This document shows positions 26,558-34,386 of a DNA stretch of 45,497 nt, one piece after another. This stretch comes from Parerythrobacter sp. (GTDB taxonomy: Bacteria; Pseudomonadota; Alphaproteobacteria; Sphingomonadales; Sphingomonadaceae), in assembly GCA_028289565.1 (NCBI GenBank), contig JANQPE010000031.1, forward strand, positions 1-45,497, written 5' to 3'. Position numbers and translations under genes: made by a program. The stretch's first letter is position 1. Every line of letters begins with the position of its first letter. Under the pieces are notes generated by a model that was not told where the DNA came from, searched no databases, and saw only the letters and a list, made by a program, of their open reading frames with translations.

Positions 26558-27756
26558 TGCTTGACGACCGCCTCCATCGCCTCGGGCAGCACGATCGGCT
26601 CGAGAATAGGTTTCCTGCTGCCATCTCCGGACAGATCGACGATCCCCGGTCTCGCTTCCGTGAACGGTTGCGCAGGCCTGGTGAAACCGAGCGAAAGGAC
26701 CGGCACCTCGTCCTGTACCACGATATCCGTCCCGTTGCCGTCATGGGTGACCGGCGGGATCGTCCCGCCCATGGCCGCTGCCAGCAGCTCCGCCCCATCG
26801 AAGGCCGGGTTGTAGCCCGCGCGCCCCTGGATGTTTCGCGTGATCAGCACGTTGACAGGCAACGGGTTGTAGTCCTCGTCGCTCGTCTCATTGGGATAGC
26901 CGACGATCAGGATGTTGCCGGTCGCATTCTCGGCGAAGACGTTCTCGAACACCTCGACATTGTAATGGCTCATGACCATCACGCCCATGCCGGTCGGCAC
27001 TTCGGCAACGATATTGCCCTCCGGCGCGAAATTGGGCGTGTTGTTGTCGACCACGATATTCCGGAACACGCGGACATCGCGCCCGCCCTGCTTGGGAATA
27101 TCGGGCAGGTCGAATACCAGGATGCCTCCGGTATTGTTGACCGCCAGGTTGTTGTAGACGTCCGCGCCGTAGCTGTTCTCGATCTCGATCCCGGCGACAT
27201 TGTATTTCGCCACCGAATTGCGGACGATGATGTTTTCCGACTGGCCGACATAGATACCGGCATCCGACGAACCGATCGTCGTGACAGTGTCGACCAGAAC
27301 ATTCGTGCTTTCGACCGGATAGATCGCATAGGCGCCGTTTTCGGGATGCGGTCCACGGGTCCATTCCACTCGAATCTTGTAATAGACGATATTGTCGGCA
27401 CCCTTGGACTTGATCCCGTCGCCCTTGCTGTCCTCGACCCCGAATTCGCGCAGCACGACATTGTCGCTGGTGACCAGCAGGCCTTCGCCCGCATCCATCT
27501 GGTTCGAGAAGTCGAGCACCGTCTGATCCATCCCGGCCCCGCGCACGGTTACGCCATCGACATCGAGGCTGAGCCCGTCGGTCAGCTCGAACCGGCCGGC
27601 ACCGAGCACGATCTCGTCGCCCGGCTCGGCCAGGATCAGCGCTTCCTGCAACCGCTCCTGCGCACCCCCGCCCGGTGCGACGGTATGCGTTTCGGCAGCA
27701 AGCGGCATGGCAGCGGCAATCAGCGCAGTCGCACAGAGCAGGTTCAGTTTGGTCAT
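26554..27756 (-). CDS. Exported parallel beta-helix repeat protein (TIGR03805 type)
   Basis: 400 residues with a signal peptide MTKLNLLCATALIAAAMPLA. The body is a right-handed parallel beta-helix, seen as repeated short strands such as VTVRGAGMDQTVLDFSNQ, NVVLREFGVED, NIIVRNSVAKYNVAGIEI and GGILVFDLPDIP. Such folds often bind or cleave polysaccharides, but I see no proven catalytic motif. I start at the ATG at 27756, with GAGGGAG eight to ten bases upstream. An in-frame start at 28155 would add about 130 residues antisense to the DUF2147 gene. It is the first gene of the beta-helix/cytochrome/hydrolase unit. Confidence 0.87.
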   Translation of the reverse strand: MTKLNLLCATALIAAAMPLAAETHTVAPGGGAQERLQEALILAEPGDEIVLGAGRFELTDGLSLDVDGVTVRGAGMDQTVLDFSNQMDAGEGLLVTSDNVVLREFGVEDSKGDGIKSKGADNIVYYKIRVEWTRGPHPENGAYAIYPVESTNVLVDTVTTIGSSDAGIYVGQSENIIVRNSVAKYNVAGIEIENSYGADVYNNLAVNNTGGILVFDLPDIPKQGGRDVRVFRNIVVDNNTPNFAPEGNIVAEVPTGMGVMVMSHYNVEVFENVFAENATGNILIVGYPNETSDEDYNPLPVNVLITRNIQGRAGYNPAFDGAELLAAAMGGTIPPVTHDGNGTDIVVQDEVPVLSLGFTRPAQPFTEARPGIVDLSGDGSRKPILEPIVLPEAMEAVVKQ

Positions 27757-27856
27757 GGCATAGTCTCCCTCTTGCCTTCCATTGTGCGTCAATATCAATT
27801 TGAAACCAAGTGCGGTATTCATGCGAACAAGGAAGGGAAACGATGAGAGGACCTTC

Positions 27857-28276
27857 ATGCGATTTCCAATATTCACCCTAGCTGCCGTCACGACCGCCGC
27901 CATGATGGCCGCACCTGCGACCGCCGCGCCTGCCTCAATCGCCGGCAAGTGGAAAACCGACGACGGCAAGTCGATCATCAGCATATACAAATGCGGAACT
28001 GCCATGTGCGGCAAGATCGACCGCTTCCTGGTCCCGGAGCCGGTCGGCGGTGCCCGCGATACGGAAAACCCCGACAAGGCCAAGCGCAGTCGCAAATTGC
28101 TCGGCCTGCGTATCTTCTGGAACCTGAAACCCGACCGCAACAGCTTCGAAGGCAAGGGCTACAGCCCCGAGGACGGTCGCTATTTCAACGCCGATATCCG
28201 GCGCGAAGGAAACAGATTGAAGGTGAAAGGCTGCGTTTTGGTGTTCTGCCGCTCGGTCTATTTCACCAGGGCGTAG
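27857..28276 (+). CDS. DUF2147 exported protein
   Basis: 139 residues with a signal peptide (MRFPIFTLAAVTTAAMMAAPATA) and the DUF2147 core: AGKWKTDDGKSIISIYKCG, MCGKIDRFL, RKLLGLRIFWNLKP, GKGYSPEDGRYFNADI. The family is a small lipocalin-like beta barrel of unknown ligand, secreted to the periplasm. The Cys residues (in YKCGTAMCG and KGCVLVFC) could form disulfides. AGAGGA lies five bases before the ATG. Divergent from the beta-helix gene over 100 bases and convergent to the small lipoprotein gene. Confidence 0.85.
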   Translation: MRFPIFTLAAVTTAAMMAAPATAAPASIAGKWKTDDGKSIISIYKCGTAMCGKIDRFLVPEPVGGARDTENPDKAKRSRKLLGLRIFWNLKPDRNSFEGKGYSPEDGRYFNADIRREGNRLKVKGCVLVFCRSVYFTRA

Positions 28277-28282
28277 GCAGAC

Positions 28283-28600
28283 CTAGCCCAGCCCGACGGC
28301 GCATAGTCCGGCCGAACTTGCCGTGACCGCGATCGCTTCGGCATCGCCGACGCGGCGCACGCGCTCGACATATTCGTGCAAGGTCACTGGCTTGTCTCGT
28401 TCCCCCTCGCGCGCCTTCAACCCTTCGAGCTTGCGCAACTGGGCAATGGTCAGGCGGTCGACCATCCGTTCGGCCATGCATCTCGCATTGCGCTCCGACA
28501 GGCCGGCATCGAGCAATGCGGATTCGACCCGGCTTTCGGCAATCCGTTCGATGCATCCGGCAAACAGGAACGCCAGCAGCAGCGGCAGGGCAACACGCAT
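28283..28600 (-). CDS. Small putative lipoprotein of unknown function
   Basis: 105 residues. The N-terminus MRVALPLLLAFLFAGC is a lipoprotein signal with lipobox FAGC and Cys16 as the acylated residue. The rest is mostly helical and charged (KLEGLKAREGERDKP). I recognise no family. It lies 12 bases downstream of pntB on the same strand and is probably co-transcribed with the transhydrogenase genes. No clear Shine-Dalgarno. Confidence 0.65.
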   Translation of the reverse strand: MRVALPLLLAFLFAGCIERIAESRVESALLDAGLSERNARCMAERMVDRLTIAQLRKLEGLKAREGERDKPVTLHEYVERVRRVGDAEAIAVTASSAGLCAVGLG

Positions 28601-28612
28601 CGGCCGAGCACC

Positions 28613-30178
28613 CTAGTCCAGCGCTTTCACGATCTCCTCAACCATCTTCTTGGCATCGGAGAGCAGCATCATGGTCTGGTCCATGTAGAACACGTCGTTA
28701 TCAACGCCCGCATAGCCCACGCCGCCCATGCTACGTTTGATGAAGAAGACCTGCTTGGCCTTGTCGACATCGAACACGGGCATGCCGTAGATCGGGCTGG
28801 TCTTGTCGGTCTTCGCCGCCGGGTTCACCACGTCGTTCGCGCCGATGATGAAAGCCACATCGGCCTGCGCGAATTCGCCGTTGATGTCCTCCAGTTCGAA
28901 CACCTTGTCGTAAGGCACGTTCGCCTCGGCCAGCAGCACGTTCATATGGCCAGGCATGCGGCCCGCGACCGGGTGGATCGCGAATTTCACATCCACACCC
29001 TTTTCCTCGAGCAGCTCGGTCATCTCGCGCAGCGCATGCTGCGCCTGCGCCACCGCCATGCCGTAGCCGGGAATGACGATGACCTTCTCGGCCTGTTCGA
29101 GCATGAAGGCGGCATCGTCAGCACTGCCCTGCTTGTAGGGGCGCTGCTCGCCACCTCCGCCGCCGGTTGTCGCGTCGTCCGCGCCAAAGCCGCCGGCAAT
29201 CACCGAAATGAAGCTGCGGTTCATCGCCCGGCACATGATGTAGCTGAGGATCGCACCCGACGCGCCGACCAACGCGCCGGTGATGATCATCGCGGTGTTG
29301 CCGAGCGTGAAGCCCATCGCCGCCGCGGCCCAGCCGGAATAGGAATTCAGCATCGACACCACCACCGGCATGTCCGCCCCGCCGATCGGGATGATGAGCA
29401 GGAAACCGATGACGAAGGCTGCTACGACAATGGCCCAGAACAGCCACCCCTCGCCCGGCCCGCCTTCGGGTGACAGCGCATAGGCCGCTGTCCCGATCAG
29501 GATCGCCGCGAGTGTCCCCAGATTGATGACATGGCGTGCCGGTAGCAGGATCGGCGCGCCCGACATATTGCCGTTGAGCTTGGCGAAGGCGATCACCGAA
29601 CCCGAGAAGGTGATCGCACCGATCGCCGCGCCCAGCGCCATCTCCACCCTGCTGACGGTGAGAATCTGCCCCGCCGCATCGAGAATCCCGAACGCGCCGG
29701 GATTGAGGAAGGCTGCAAGCGCGACCAGCACAGCGGCCATGCCGACCAACGAATGAAACGCCGCCACCAATTGTGGCATGGCGGTCATCGCGATACGGCG
29801 GGCGATAGTGAAACCGATCAAACCACCGATGACGATTGCAATTCCTATCTCCGGCAGACTCGCGACATCGTGCGTCACCAGCGTCGTCACCACCGCGATC
29901 AGCATGCCCAGCATGCCGAAGCGGTTGCCCGCGCGGCTCGTGGTCGGACTCGACAGCCCGCGCAGAGCAAGGATGAAGCAGACGCCCGCCACGAGATAAG
30001 CGAGAGCGACCCACGGGTTTACCGCTTCGCCTGCAGCGGCATGGGCAGGTACCGCCCACATCGTCATCCCAGCGAAAACCGGGATCGCTGTCCACCTGGC
30101 TCGGAGCGTGTCGAGAACGGCCCCAGCTTTCGCTGGGATGACGATACTGGCTAAGACGAGAGAGAGAAGCGAGCCCAT
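28613..30178 (-). CDS. pntB: Proton-translocating NAD(P) transhydrogenase subunit beta
   Basis: 521 residues. PntB carries membrane helices and the NADP(H)-binding domain III, seen in GYGMAVAQAQH, HPVAGRMPGHMNVLLAEA and GANDVVNPAA. With PntAA and PntAB it couples the proton gradient to NADPH formation from NADH. I start at the ATG at 30178, which shares a base with the pntAB stop (TGATG) and has AAGGAG upstream. Odd feature: residues 12-40 are encoded by a palindromic repeat element (30060-30145). Taking these out leaves MGSLLSLVLAS joined to WAVPAHAAAGE, which reads like one signal peptide or first helix. The usual core begins at VNPWVALAYLVAG, about residue 53. Confidence 0.95.
   Translation of the reverse strand: MGSLLSLVLASIVIPAKAGAVLDTLRARWTAIPVFAGMTMWAVPAHAAAGEAVNPWVALAYLVAGVCFILALRGLSSPTTSRAGNRFGMLGMLIAVVTTLVTHDVASLPEIGIAIVIGGLIGFTIARRIAMTAMPQLVAAFHSLVGMAAVLVALAAFLNPGAFGILDAAGQILTVSRVEMALGAAIGAITFSGSVIAFAKLNGNMSGAPILLPARHVINLGTLAAILIGTAAYALSPEGGPGEGWLFWAIVVAAFVIGFLLIIPIGGADMPVVVSMLNSYSGWAAAAMGFTLGNTAMIITGALVGASGAILSYIMCRAMNRSFISVIAGGFGADDATTGGGGGEQRPYKQGSADDAAFMLEQAEKVIVIPGYGMAVAQAQHALREMTELLEEKGVDVKFAIHPVAGRMPGHMNVLLAEANVPYDKVFELEDINGEFAQADVAFIIGANDVVNPAAKTDKTSPIYGMPVFDVDKAKQVFFIKRSMGGVGYAGVDNDVFYMDQTMMLLSDAKKMVEEIVKALD
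30060..30145. repeat. Palindromic repeat element inserted in frame in pntB
   Basis: Perfect 18-base inverted arms ATCGTCATCCCAGCGAAA (30060-30077) and TTTCGCTGGGATGACGAT (30128-30145), with pairing extending inward to about 30083/30122 with two mismatches. Read on the pntB strand it encodes IVIPAKAG ... IPVFAGMTM, the translated form of a palindromic element widely scattered in proteobacterial genomes and normally intergenic. No second copy is visible in this window. Confidence 0.85.
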
Positions 30179-30462
30179 CACTTCTTCTCCTTCTTCTTGT
30201 ACATCGCCAGCATCCGCTCGGTGACCGCGAAACCGCCGAAGATATTGACGCTTGCGAGCACCACTCCGGCAAGCCCGAGCCACTTCGCCGCCGGGCTCCC
30301 CGCCTCCGCCGCCGCGATCAGCGCACCGACGATAATCACCGAGGAAATCGCATTGGTCACCGCCATCAACGGCGTATGCAGCGCCGGCGTGACCGACCAC
30401 ACGACATAATAGCCGACGAAACAGGCCAGCACGAAAATCGAGAGGATGCTGATGAAGTCCAT
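30178..30462 (-). CDS. pntAB: NAD(P) transhydrogenase subunit alpha part 2
   Basis: 94 residues with three hydrophobic helices, corresponding to the membrane part of PntA in enzymes where the alpha subunit is split. Seen: FISILSIFVLACFVGYYVVW, TPALHTPLMAVTNAISS (highly conserved) and a basic C-terminus MYKKKEKK. It lies three bases after pntAA and overlaps pntB by one base. Together the three genes form the usual alphaproteobacterial pnt arrangement. Confidence 0.95.
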   Translation of the reverse strand: MDFISILSIFVLACFVGYYVVWSVTPALHTPLMAVTNAISSVIIVGALIAAAEAGSPAAKWLGLAGVVLASVNIFGGFAVTERMLAMYKKKEKK

Positions 30463-30465
30463 GAT

Positions 30466-31593
30466 CTACCCTTTCAGCCTCTCGTTCACCACTTCTCCGC
30501 CCCGCGTCAGCCGCACCGCATCGCCGATTTCCTCGTCGAGCACCGGTCGGCCTGCTTCCTCGTCCCAGAAGGCGGAGAGGAAATTGTAGTGGTTGCGGGC
30601 GAACAGCGCGCTGGCGTCGGCGGCGAGATGCGCAGCGGTATTGGCATAGCCCATGATCTTGACGCGGTGCCGTTCGACCACCTGATTGGCCTGCGATCCC
30701 TCGACATTGCCACCCTGCGCTACGGCGAGATCGAAGACCACACTACCCGGCTTCATGGTTGCGATCTGGGCATCGCTGATGAGCCGCGGCGCCGCGCGCC
30801 CCGGGATCAACGCGGTGGTGATCACAATGTCCTGCTTTGCGATATGATTCGAGACGAGTTCGGCCTGCTTGGCCTTCTGTTCGTCGGTCAGTTCCGCAGC
30901 GTAGCCACCCTCGCCTGCTGCCGACAGTTCATCGTCGAAAACCGGCTTCGCGCCCAGGCTGGTGATCTGCTCGGCAGTTTCCGGCCGGACATCGGTGGCC
31001 GAGACCTGCGCACCGAGCCGTTTCGCCGTAGCGATCGCCTGCAGGCCCGCAACGCCGACCCCCATCACGAACACCCGCGCGGCCTGCACGGTGCCGGCAG
31101 CGGTCATCATCATCGGGAATGCTCGGCCGTAAGTATCCGCCGCCGCCAGCACCGCCTTGTAGCCGGCAAGGTTGGACTGGCTGGAAAGCACGTCCATGCT
31201 TTGTGCACGGGTGATGCGCGGCATGAATTCCATGGCCAGCGCCTCAAAACCGGCGTTGGCGTAGGTTTCCACCCGCTCGCGCCCTTTCTCGGGAGTGGGC
31301 CCGAACGGATCGAAGATCGCCGCCACCCAGGCCCCGTCTTTCGCCCCGGCCAAGGCCGCTACATCCGGTGCCTGCACGCCAAGCACGATATCCGCGCCTT
31401 TCACGGCATCGGCACCGGAAAGCACGTCCGCTCCAGCCTCTTCATAGGCCGCATCGGAAACAGAGGCACCTTCTCCCGCGCCGGTTTCTACGGCAAGGGT
31501 GGCGCCGAGCGCGGCGAATTTCTTCACCGTTTCGGGCGTGGCGGCAACGCGCGTTTCCCCGTCCGCGCGTTCCTTGAGGATCGCTATACGCAA
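30466..31593 (-). CDS. pntAA: NAD(P) transhydrogenase subunit alpha part 1 (NAD-binding)
   Basis: 375 residues, the soluble NAD(H)-binding domain I, related to alanine dehydrogenase. Seen: RIAILKERADGETRVAATP at the N-terminus, the RITRAQSMDVLSSQSNLAGY dimer segment, and the Rossmann loop VFVMGVGVAGLQAIATAKRLGAQVSATD. The start codon is TTG at 31593 by sequence: the conserved N-terminus begins right after it and no in-frame ATG lies nearby. I see no strong Shine-Dalgarno, so translation may depend on the preceding 41-residue gene that ends ten bases upstream. Confidence 0.95.
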   Translation of the reverse strand: MRIAILKERADGETRVAATPETVKKFAALGATLAVETGAGEGASVSDAAYEEAGADVLSGADAVKGADIVLGVQAPDVAALAGAKDGAWVAAIFDPFGPTPEKGRERVETYANAGFEALAMEFMPRITRAQSMDVLSSQSNLAGYKAVLAAADTYGRAFPMMMTAAGTVQAARVFVMGVGVAGLQAIATAKRLGAQVSATDVRPETAEQITSLGAKPVFDDELSAAGEGGYAAELTDEQKAKQAELVSNHIAKQDIVITTALIPGRAAPRLISDAQIATMKPGSVVFDLAVAQGGNVEGSQANQVVERHRVKIMGYANTAAHLAADASALFARNHYNFLSAFWDEEAGRPVLDEEIGDAVRLTRGGEVVNERLKG

Positions 31594-31603
31594 GGTATCG
31601 GCG

Positions 31604-31729
31604 TCAGTTCGCGATCAGGATGACGACGATAAGCGTAATGATCGCAATCACCGGGACAGACCATTTTATGAGCCCGATGAACGAACCATAGGTCTTTTCC
31701 GCCGCCTTCATGTCATTTGCCGATGCCAT
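31604..31729 (-). CDS. aa3-type cytochrome c oxidase subunit IV family protein
   Basis: 41-residue single-span membrane protein: a short charged N-terminus with MKAAEKTYGSFIGLIKWSVP and then a hydrophobic helix (about 24-40). This is the bacterial aa3-oxidase subunit IV pattern (small helix packed beside the oxidase). GGGGAA about eight bases before the ATG is a plausible ribosome site. It lies ten bases upstream of pntAA, away from any other oxidase gene, and probably starts the pnt transcript. Confidence 0.85.
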   Translation of the reverse strand: MASANDMKAAEKTYGSFIGLIKWSVPVIAIITLIVVILIAN

Positions 31730-31890
31730 ATTCGTGATTCCCCAAATATCGAAAACCTGTCCGGCGCGGTCTATCGTGCGCGGCGAATTGCATCAAGCCC
31801 GCCGAAAGCCGGCTCGATAGCCTTAATCGGACCTTTACTCCTCTCCTCTATTTCGTCGACCTGTACCACGATGGGACGGTTTGGAGACCG

Positions 31891-33309
31891 ATGGCAACCG
31901 ACGAATCACGTCTTTTGATGCTGATCGACGACGAACCGGCACAGAGCCGGTTGATCAGTGCACTCGCTGCGCGCGAGGGATGGCGCACACTCGTGGTTAC
32001 CGATTCCGAAACCGCCATCGCCACTCTCGGCACTCGCCAGGGCATGCAGTTGTCGGCAATAATCCTCGACCAATGGGTCCCGGGCGACGATGCTTGCACT
32101 CTGATCAAAGAACTCAAGAGCCGCCGTCCTGCCTTACCGGTCCTGATGCTGACCACCAGCGCCAGCCCGCTGCTGGCCGTCGAAGCCATGCGAGCCGGGG
32201 CAACCGACTACCTGATCAAGCCCGTCGCTCCCGACCGGCTGATGCAGGCGCTGAAAAGTACCACCAGGCACGAAGCCTCCAAGGACGAACTCCAGCCTCT
32301 GACTGAAAAGATACCCGCAGTGCTCGATTTCGACGCGATGATCGGCACGGCCCCGGCATTCCGCACTGCACTGGCTCAGGCGGCCAAGGCCGCGCGCGGG
32401 CACGGCTCCGTCCTGATCGAGGGCGAGAGCGGTACGGGCAAGGAAATGCTGATGCGCGCGATGCATGCCGCATCACCGCGCGCCAAAGCGGCATTCCGCA
32501 TGATCAATATCGGCGGGATTCCCGCCAACTCGATCGAATCGGTCCTGTTCGGGCACGAACAGAACGCTTTCCCCGGCGCCTTCGATCGCCAGATCGGCGC
32601 GATGCAGCATTGCGACGGCGGAACGCTCGTGCTTGACGAGATCGACCGGCTCGATCCGATATTGCAGGGCAAGCTGGCAGAAACGCTGTCGACGGGCATT
32701 GTCCGACCGGTGGGTGCCAAACACGGCTTCAGGGTTGATGTCCGCCTGCTGAGCGCGAGCAACCTGGCCCTGGCCGACCTTGTCGAAACGGACCATTTCG
32801 AATCGGACCTGCTCGAAGCGGTTTCCGCCACCCAGATACTCCTTCCTCCCTTGCGCGAGCGCCAGGGTGATATTCCCGCGCTGACGCGCCATTTCCTCAG
32901 CCGGATCGCCGACCAGCCGGGTCTTCGCGCACTCTCGATTTCCGACAGCGCGCTTTCGCTTCTCACCGCTTTCGACTGGCCGGGCAATGTTCGCCAGCTT
33001 CAGTCCGTCCTGTTCCGCGCTGCGGTCTATTGCGAGGAAGGAACGCTCACTGCCGAGAGCTTCCCGCAGCTTTCCGAAATGCTCGGCGACAGCGACCAAC
33101 TCGACAGCCCCCTGCAAGAGAGCATCGGGGTTTTGCTGTACACGCAAGACGGCAATCTTCGCCCGCTCGAAGAGATCGAGGCGGATGTGATCCGCCTCGC
33201 TATCGGCCATTATCGCGGCCGCATGACCGAAGTCGCCCGCCGCCTCGGCATCGGGCGTTCGACGCTCTACCGCAAGCTCAGCGACCTCGGCATCGACAAC
33301 GCAGCCTAG
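31891..33309 (+). CDS. NtrC-like response regulator with degenerate sigma-54 loop
   Basis: 472 residues: a receiver domain (Asp13/14 acid pair, phospho-acceptor Asp60 in ILDQW, Lys110), an AAA+ domain with Walker A GESGTGKE at 178-185 and Walker B GGTLVLDE at 243-250, and a Fis-type HTH at the C-terminus (MTEVARRLGIGRSTLYRKL). The GAFTGA loop that contacts sigma-54 reads NAFPGA at 225-230. It may therefore regulate without sigma-54 or be ATPase-impaired in remodelling. GGAG lies about six bases before the ATG. No histidine kinase gene is adjacent. Divergent from the oxidase subunit IV gene over 161 bases. Confidence 0.9.
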   Translation: MATDESRLLMLIDDEPAQSRLISALAAREGWRTLVVTDSETAIATLGTRQGMQLSAIILDQWVPGDDACTLIKELKSRRPALPVLMLTTSASPLLAVEAMRAGATDYLIKPVAPDRLMQALKSTTRHEASKDELQPLTEKIPAVLDFDAMIGTAPAFRTALAQAAKAARGHGSVLIEGESGTGKEMLMRAMHAASPRAKAAFRMINIGGIPANSIESVLFGHEQNAFPGAFDRQIGAMQHCDGGTLVLDEIDRLDPILQGKLAETLSTGIVRPVGAKHGFRVDVRLLSASNLALADLVETDHFESDLLEAVSATQILLPPLRERQGDIPALTRHFLSRIADQPGLRALSISDSALSLLTAFDWPGNVRQLQSVLFRAAVYCEEGTLTAESFPQLSEMLGDSDQLDSPLQESIGVLLYTQDGNLRPLEEIEADVIRLAIGHYRGRMTEVARRLGIGRSTLYRKLSDLGIDNAA

Positions 33310-33337
33310 GTGCGAGCGGCATGATGGACAGCCGCCG

Positions 33338-33925
33338 CTACTCGCTCAGCAATCCGTAACGCGCTATCTCTTCCGCCGACATTTCATGGATCCCGTCCGC
33401 CGGCGCGGCATAGATCGTGAACCAGTAGAAATCGTCGCTTCCGAGCATGTCTTCGATGTATTTCCTGTTCTGCTCGTGCTCAGGGGCATCGCGGGGGTAA
33501 TCGGCCGCATCGCGATCTCCGTCCGACCAGGAATGCACGCCGATAACCGCGCCCTCCTCCATCGTGCGTTTCGTGCCGGCAAGGAACAGGTCAACCGCGC
33601 CCGAGTAGATCTTGCTCGAAGCCGTGAGGTGCGTGTTCAGGCCCAGTTCGCGGACACGATATGCCAGCGGGATCATCGTATCGTCATCGAGCGATCCCGG
33701 CACATCCAGCTCGACGAGGGGCGTTATATGGGGATTATCGCGATAGACCTCTTCGAACTGCTTGAGGGTCCGGCTGTTGATCTCGCCGCGCATCAGCAGG
33801 TTCTCGCCTTCCACGCGAAACTCCGTGGTCTGGGTCATGTTCATGACGGAGATCACCAGCATGTCGCACGCCGGAAGCGTGACGAGGAAAAGCAGTGCGA
33901 CCGCCACCCTCAAACCGTTTTTCAC
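33338..33925 (-). CDS. ClpP/crotonase-like lipoprotein (COG3904 type)
   Basis: 195 residues. The signal MKNGLRVAVALLFLVTLPAC has a lipobox LPAC with Cys20. The body resembles predicted periplasmic ClpP-like proteins: VELDVPGSLDDDTMIPLAYRVRELGL, then IYSGAVDLFLAGTKR with Ser108 in the place of the nucleophile, and GVHSW with His131. Protease activity is plausible, not proven. The start is a GTG at 33925 with a strong AAGGAGG seven to eight bases upstream, overlapping the DUF123 stop by four bases (GTGA). Last gene of the folP operon. Confidence 0.75.
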   Translation of the reverse strand: MKNGLRVAVALLFLVTLPACDMLVISVMNMTQTTEFRVEGENLLMRGEINSRTLKQFEEVYRDNPHITPLVELDVPGSLDDDTMIPLAYRVRELGLNTHLTASSKIYSGAVDLFLAGTKRTMEEGAVIGVHSWSDGDRDAADYPRDAPEHEQNRKYIEDMLGSDDFYWFTIYAAPADGIHEMSAEEIARYGLLSE

Positions 33926-34377
33926 GAAAGCTCCTCCTTGCGGACAAGCAAATGCGCCGGGCAGGCGCGGCAATCGCTACTACCAAACCCGCGCATGGGC
34001 ACATGGAACTTGTTCGACTGCATCAAACGCTCGACGATCGCGCATTCCGATCCGTCGGGGATCGCCAGAGCCAACATGGTATCCGCAACCGCGGTTATCT
34101 GGTCGACATGCCAGTGGATCGGCTTGTCCTTACGGAAATGCCGCCCCAGCCGGGCCCGGATCCCGCCTCCGCCACGCGCACTGCCCGCATAGACATACCG
34201 GCCCGGGGCCAACATGCCGCTCATTCCCGGTCTCTCGACAGGCAGCGGGCGGGCAAGCCGCAGGACGAGCGCATAAGCCCCTGGAGCCGCGACGATGTCT
34301 TTGACAGGGCCAGGCCGCACGAGCACGCTGCCGGGAAAATGGTGCCCGAACCAGGATAGAAGCGAGGCTTCGTCCAT
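33922..34377 (-). CDS. DUF123 (GIY-YIG superfamily) protein
   Basis: 151 residues. The DUF123 core is seen in PGAYALVLRLARPLPV (GIY-like strand), GRYVYAGSARGGGGIRARLGRHFRKDKPIHWHVDQI (YIG-like strand and following Arg/His residues) and a C-terminal Cys pair CRACPAH. Family members are predicted nucleases related to archaeal and some Nth-linked proteins, with no assigned substrate. It lies nine bases downstream of folP and is coupled to the lipoprotein gene. Confidence 0.8.
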   Translation of the reverse strand: MDEASLLSWFGHHFPGSVLVRPGPVKDIVAAPGAYALVLRLARPLPVERPGMSGMLAPGRYVYAGSARGGGGIRARLGRHFRKDKPIHWHVDQITAVADTMLALAIPDGSECAIVERLMQSNKFHVPMRGFGSSDCRACPAHLLVRKEELS

Positions 34378-34386
34378 CTCGATCCG

